In this document: positions 59,716-64,000 of the stretch, piece by piece
Numbering within the stretch: the first letter of the stretch is position 1
How the letters are laid out: the number at the start of each line of letters is the position of its first letter
DNA from: Quillaja saponaria
Lineage: Eukaryota; Streptophyta; Magnoliopsida; Fabales; Quillajaceae
DNA: 64,000 nucleotides
Reading direction: 5' to 3'
NCBI GenBank assembly: GCA_029379385.1
Contig: CM055617.1
Coordinates: 11,813,532 to 11,877,531, forward strand
Made by a program: the position numbers and the translations under genes
Notes under the pieces: generated by a model
The model's database searches: none
The model's input: the letters and a program-made list of their open reading frames with translations, nothing else
What the model was told of the DNA's origin: nothing

Positions 59716-59961
59716 TTACTAATATGTTAGTATATTATTCTCTTATTATTATTATTATTATTATATAGGCTTATTTACTTTTTCTGTCTCTAAAAATTAC
59801 ATTGTTTTCTATTTTAGTTCATAAAAATGATTTTTTTTAATAATTTCATCCAAGATTCAATTGTTTCTATTTTGATCCTTTGAAATTTAAATTTTTTTTT
59901 TAAATCAAATTCTTTATCAATCCAAAACTATTAAAAATTTAGATGAAACACAACATACTTA

Positions 59962-60883
59962 GGGACTAGTTTGATATGCATGAATAATTTTTGTAGAATT
60001 AGAATAGGAAAGAGAATGGGAATGAAATGCAGGTGGAATGGAATAATCATTCATTCTACTCTTTGATAGTATTGGTAGGGAATAATCATTTCATTCAATT
60101 TATTTATTTTTTATATAGTTTTTAGACATGAAATAATAAAAAAAATTATGCTAAAAGATAAAAATATCCCTTAATAGATAAAGTAACAAAAATATAACAT
60201 AATTTATGAAATATATATTTCTTAATTTTTTTTAAAATGATAATATATTATTTATTTATTTATTATTAATTAATTAATTAATTATATTATTACTTATATT
60301 TATTTTATTGTTAATTATATTTATTTTATTAATTCTTATTTCTTATTTCTATTCTTTATTAATACTAATATTTAATTTAAATTTACTTAACTAATTTATT
60401 TTATTTAACATTAATTAATTATTTATAATTATATTATTTATTATAATAAGAAATATATTTTTGTCATTTGATTAAAATGAATTGATTTATTATTATTTTT
60501 ATATACAAATTTTTTATTTTTTATTTTATAAAACTTTATATTATTTAATGTGATATGAAAGATATTTTTATCATTTGTCTAAATTAAATAATAAATATAT
60601 TTTATTTATTTATGTATAATATTATTATTTTACTAATATTCAATTTTTTATTTTATGTGATAGAATGATTTTATTATTATTTAACTGAACTAAATTGATT
60701 TCATAGAAGTAAAAATGAGCAATCCTACTCCCTAGGTGGGTTTGAAGATTCCTACTTCTATGAAATAAAATGGCCGTAATAGAATGAATATTCTAACGCT
60801 AAAAATATACCAAATAAAAAAATGCTCATTCCATAGAATCATGCATGGAATGGAATGACCATTCCTGCGTACCAAACTAGCCC
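59962..60883. mobile_element. Large Tourist-type (PIF/Harbinger) element, 922 bp, TTA target duplication
   Basis: The left end is GGGACTAGTTTGATATGC and the right end, on the other strand, GGGCTAGTTTGGTACGC. TTA lies on both sides (59959-59961 and 60884-60886). Subterminal GGAATGGAATxATCATTCC words occur at both ends, with a very AT-rich, non-coding middle. It is non-autonomous. Confidence 0.8.
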
Positions 60884-60892
60884 TTAGTTATT

Positions 60893-63093
60893 GTCACACC
60901 TTATACAGATACATGACTGGCCGAATGAATGAATAACTAACCCTTCATAATCTTAATTCCAAAACAAATAAACAAATACGACTATTGAGTAAACCAATGC
61001 ATAAGTAAATTTGGAAAAAATATAAGTTAGCTATAGATATTTATTTACTAAAACATATAACAATTTACTAAAAATTTCATCAAAAATTGCATATAAACGG
61101 AACATGCCCAAATACAAACATATAATCTCTAGTTACATTACATTCAACCAGTCTACACAATATCAACAGACACATAGAGCTCTGTTCCAATTCTCACCAT
61201 AATAACAAATAACTAAACTATTACACAACACAAAACCAAATACCCCAAAGTTCTAATGTGACTGTAAACTTTCATCATTGACGTCAAGTAAGCGATTTTG
61301 AGTTTATACCTTGCCGCTAAATACTCAACAAGCCCAGTATTGGTCATTGACGCTCACAAAGATCTTGTCATTAAAAAAAATATCAATAGAATAGTGGTGA
61401 GTCCCACGGACTCGGTGAATGTAAAAACATACCCAAATAGTATTAGTATCAACCAAAATATAAAGAACATATGTAAATTAAATAATCTCACGTAGCTATA
61501 TTTCATATCTTAATTCAATGGTACACGTATATACATATAATTATTGTAGAATCAATTAATCATAATTTACGTAATACACAAGATAAATAAATCAATCGAA
61601 ATGTTTAGAATTCACAATTCAACCAAAGCAATCAAAACGCTCAAAGCATATAAAAAGCCAAGTAGAATAACTCAGCACCTGCACACCAAACAGAAATTCT
61701 CCCATACAGGCAATTTTTGTGCCTGCACACCAAACACATATATATACGTAATTACTGAAATATAGAATTACTGAAATCTTCATAAATCCTCATAAATCTA
61801 CCCCTGTTATTGAGTTACTAGAATATATTTTTTATTAATCAAATCAAAATATCCTAGATGCACCCAGATTCTATTTTGGAAGTAAAAATCACTTTGGAAA
61901 GAAAAACACTTTTATTGGCCCTTATCAAACACAAAAAAAGTCATAAGTCAAGCACAACTCAAATAACTCAATGAAACCCTACACATGCTTATGCTTCCTT
62001 ATAAACATATCTATTCAAATATACATAACAAATACACATATTAATCTAACAACCAAAAGGTATCATTTATCCACTCACCGTTTACCGATCTTACAGGTCA
62101 CTCCCTCTTGCTTTCACGTGTGTCGTTGGCTCAACCACAAGCTCTAGAACTACAGTTAAATTTTCTCAGTATTACTTAGTTTGTCAATTTTATAGGTTAT
62201 AACATTTTAATTACAAAAATCTATAGATACTAAGTTTCATGCATTTATTTAAAATTTACTCCTCTTAAGCGTTTTAACAACTACTTTGGAAATGTGCTTA
62301 AATCTAATTTATATACTTAACCAAATTCAACAAACTTAAGTTCAGACATTATCTCCATAAAATTAGCTATCTTTTTTATTAAGAAACTTTTTCTAAAATT
62401 AGCCTTAAATCTACACTAAACCCCACATGAACACAAATAGGACACACTCAATTTATGTTTGTTAAAATCGGATTCCAATGCCTATAGATTCTCATAGCTC
62501 GGAATTAAATTATGAAAATTTCTAATATAGTTTATCAAGATGTTAGAACAATTCTTTTTAGCACCCTTCTCTTAATTCATATTTTAAGACCCTCTAAAAT
62601 CAGTTATACCTAAAATAGGTATAATCAGGACCTAAAAATTCCAACAATGACTTCCAACTACTTCAAAATACACATAACATGAAATTAAGATCTGAAAAAA
62701 AATCCAAAATTATCCCCTGATATGTTAGGAACAATTCTTATTTAAAGGTCCTAAGCTAATTCGAACTACAACCCTTGACAAAGTCCCCCAGACTAACTAA
62801 AACTCATCTAAAATCATGCATGAACTCAGCTGCAATCCAACAACTCTAACGATAAATATACCCCAAGTTAGGTTACAAAACTTTCCAAATATTATCCCAA
62901 GACTGTAAGCTAAACTTTCTCTTTAGAACTCTTAAATTAATTCAATCCCAAAAGCACTCGAATTACTCAATTTTTATGAACCATAAAATCTGAACCTTGC
63001 TCCCCTTTCACTCTTTACCCATTAATTACTTACTCCTTATTCTTAGACATTTTATAAAATATCTTCAAGACATACTTCATTTCATTTAATGAG

Positions 63094-63127
<34 letters not shown>

Positions 63128-63740
63128 CTCCAAGACAACCAACACAATTCCTTCAATTCCATATTATACATATTCCAAATAATGAATTTAATTTAAAGTA
63201 ATTATTTAGAATTCATTAACTTTAAGGCATTTAAGTCTTAAATTAACATACTTGAAGCCTAAACTTCTAGTTTCTCTAACTATATGCAATAACTCCTTTA
63301 TATCTATTCATTGTTAATATCCTTTGGTTCACAATTAACACTGTTCTAACTTTGCTCAAAATTAAATTTAAACAAGATCTTAAATATTTCATTTAAACTA
63401 TCTTATCTAACTTCACATTCAAGCTCTAGTTTCCCTCATCAAAACCACTAACTTCACAGTCCTAATTATATTAACAATGCATAACTTCATTCATAAAGAA
63501 CACTTAACTAACATTCTTCTCTCTTCCAAGAAGCTCATGGCATAAGAAATTCCTGCACCCTTGTCCTTCTAGATGCCGAGACATTAATGGACCAAGAGCC
63601 ATCCTTTCTTTTCTCTCTAACAACCAGCCATGCAAGGAGGTTAAGCAACCAAGTTGCTGCCCCAAAACAGGGGACAACAGCTTGGTTAGTTAACAGCTGC
63701 TATGGCTGCCAATCCCTCACACTTACACACTCATATAATT
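60893..63740 (-). repeat. Unclassified non-coding repeat family N, copy C
   Basis: The minus strand ends GGTGTGACAA at about 60,893. Reading inward it matches copies A and B: GGCCAGTCATGTATC, GAGTCCGTGGGACTCACC, GGTGTGCAGGC-like, GTGTCGTTGGCTCAACC and GGTTTCATTGAG order. The 5' side matches copy D near 63,650-63,735. An (AT)n run lies at 63,091-63,122. The small open frames here are not conserved between copies. Confidence 0.55.
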
Positions 63741-64000
63741 GGTCACCTGTGAAGCACCGATACTCCATATTAGGGGTCTATCCATGTCTAGTTCGTATTT
63801 GACACGGATACGGCCCCAATACGCTAGGATATGTATCGAAAACGTATCTATAATTAATTTTTTAATTTTATTTTTCTGAAAAAAAAAATGATACGGCTAA
63901 TATACAACTTAGAATGGCTTGATACGGCTTTAAAATGGTTGAATACGGCTCCAATATGCAGCTTATATAAAACGTTTCGTTTAGACTGAAATATTGCTTT
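63741..64000. repeat. GATACGG-rich dispersed repeat, cut by window edge
   Basis: It begins near GAAGCACCGATACTCC and repeats ATACGGCTxxAATA-type words (GATACGGCTTTAAAATGG, AATACGGCTCCAATATG). No gene; its right end lies outside the window. Confidence 0.45.

Noticed and set aside
61298..61495. 65-codon plus-strand frame
   Set aside because: It lies across family N copy C and is not preserved in copy A or B.

Overview
The window is AT-rich nuclear DNA of a flowering plant, most likely a eudicot. The evidence is intron-bearing LRR-XII receptor kinase genes, plant-type Helitron and CACTA transposons, short copia-like LTR elements and several plant MITE families. Genus cannot be told from the sequence. 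No intact protein-coding gene was found: every recognisable gene is a pseudogene or a decayed transposon gene. All of them lie on the minus strand.

1-10.4 kb: two tandem, same-direction copies of an LRR receptor-like kinase (LRR-XII, the EFR/Xa21-like non-RD class). Copy 2 (5,790-10,319) keeps signal peptide, LRRs, membrane segment, kinase domain and three introns with clean splice sites, but has about five single-base indels. Copy 1 (1-3,095) is far more decayed and runs off the left edge. Between them lie a palindrome of copia LTR pieces and small tandem repeats. 10.4-15.0 kb is non-coding and holds a Tourist MITE and a possible foldback element.

15,005-35,689: one very large Helitron, 20.7 kb. 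It inserted A|T into a 34-bp tandem repeat whose two halves can be rejoined on either side. In transcription order (minus strand) it has a 7-kb 5' region built of nested tandem repeats, a decayed Rep-helicase gene (28.6-23.8 kb), a spacer with exon-like pieces that may be captured host sequence, and an RPA-like single-strand-binding protein gene (18.2-16.2 kb).

35.7-43.98 kb: SINE-like and hAT MITE copies, a block with inverted ends holding satellite-like repeats and a 0.9-kb TRIM-like LTR element, then part of an unclassified non-coding repeat family.

43,984-53,696: a 9.7-kb CACTA (En/Spm) transposon with an AGT target duplication, subterminal repeats, a decayed TNP2 transposase gene and a decayed Transposase_24 gene. 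53.7-64 kb: more copies of the unclassified non-coding repeat, a 576-bp hAT MITE with a perfect 8-bp target duplication, a 922-bp Tourist-type element, and a repeat cut by the right edge.

Overall this is a transposon-rich region around a small decayed resistance-type kinase cluster. The most interesting object is the Helitron: precise ends, a reconstructable empty site, a lost catalytic residue, tandem amplification of its promoter-proximal region, and possible captured exons.
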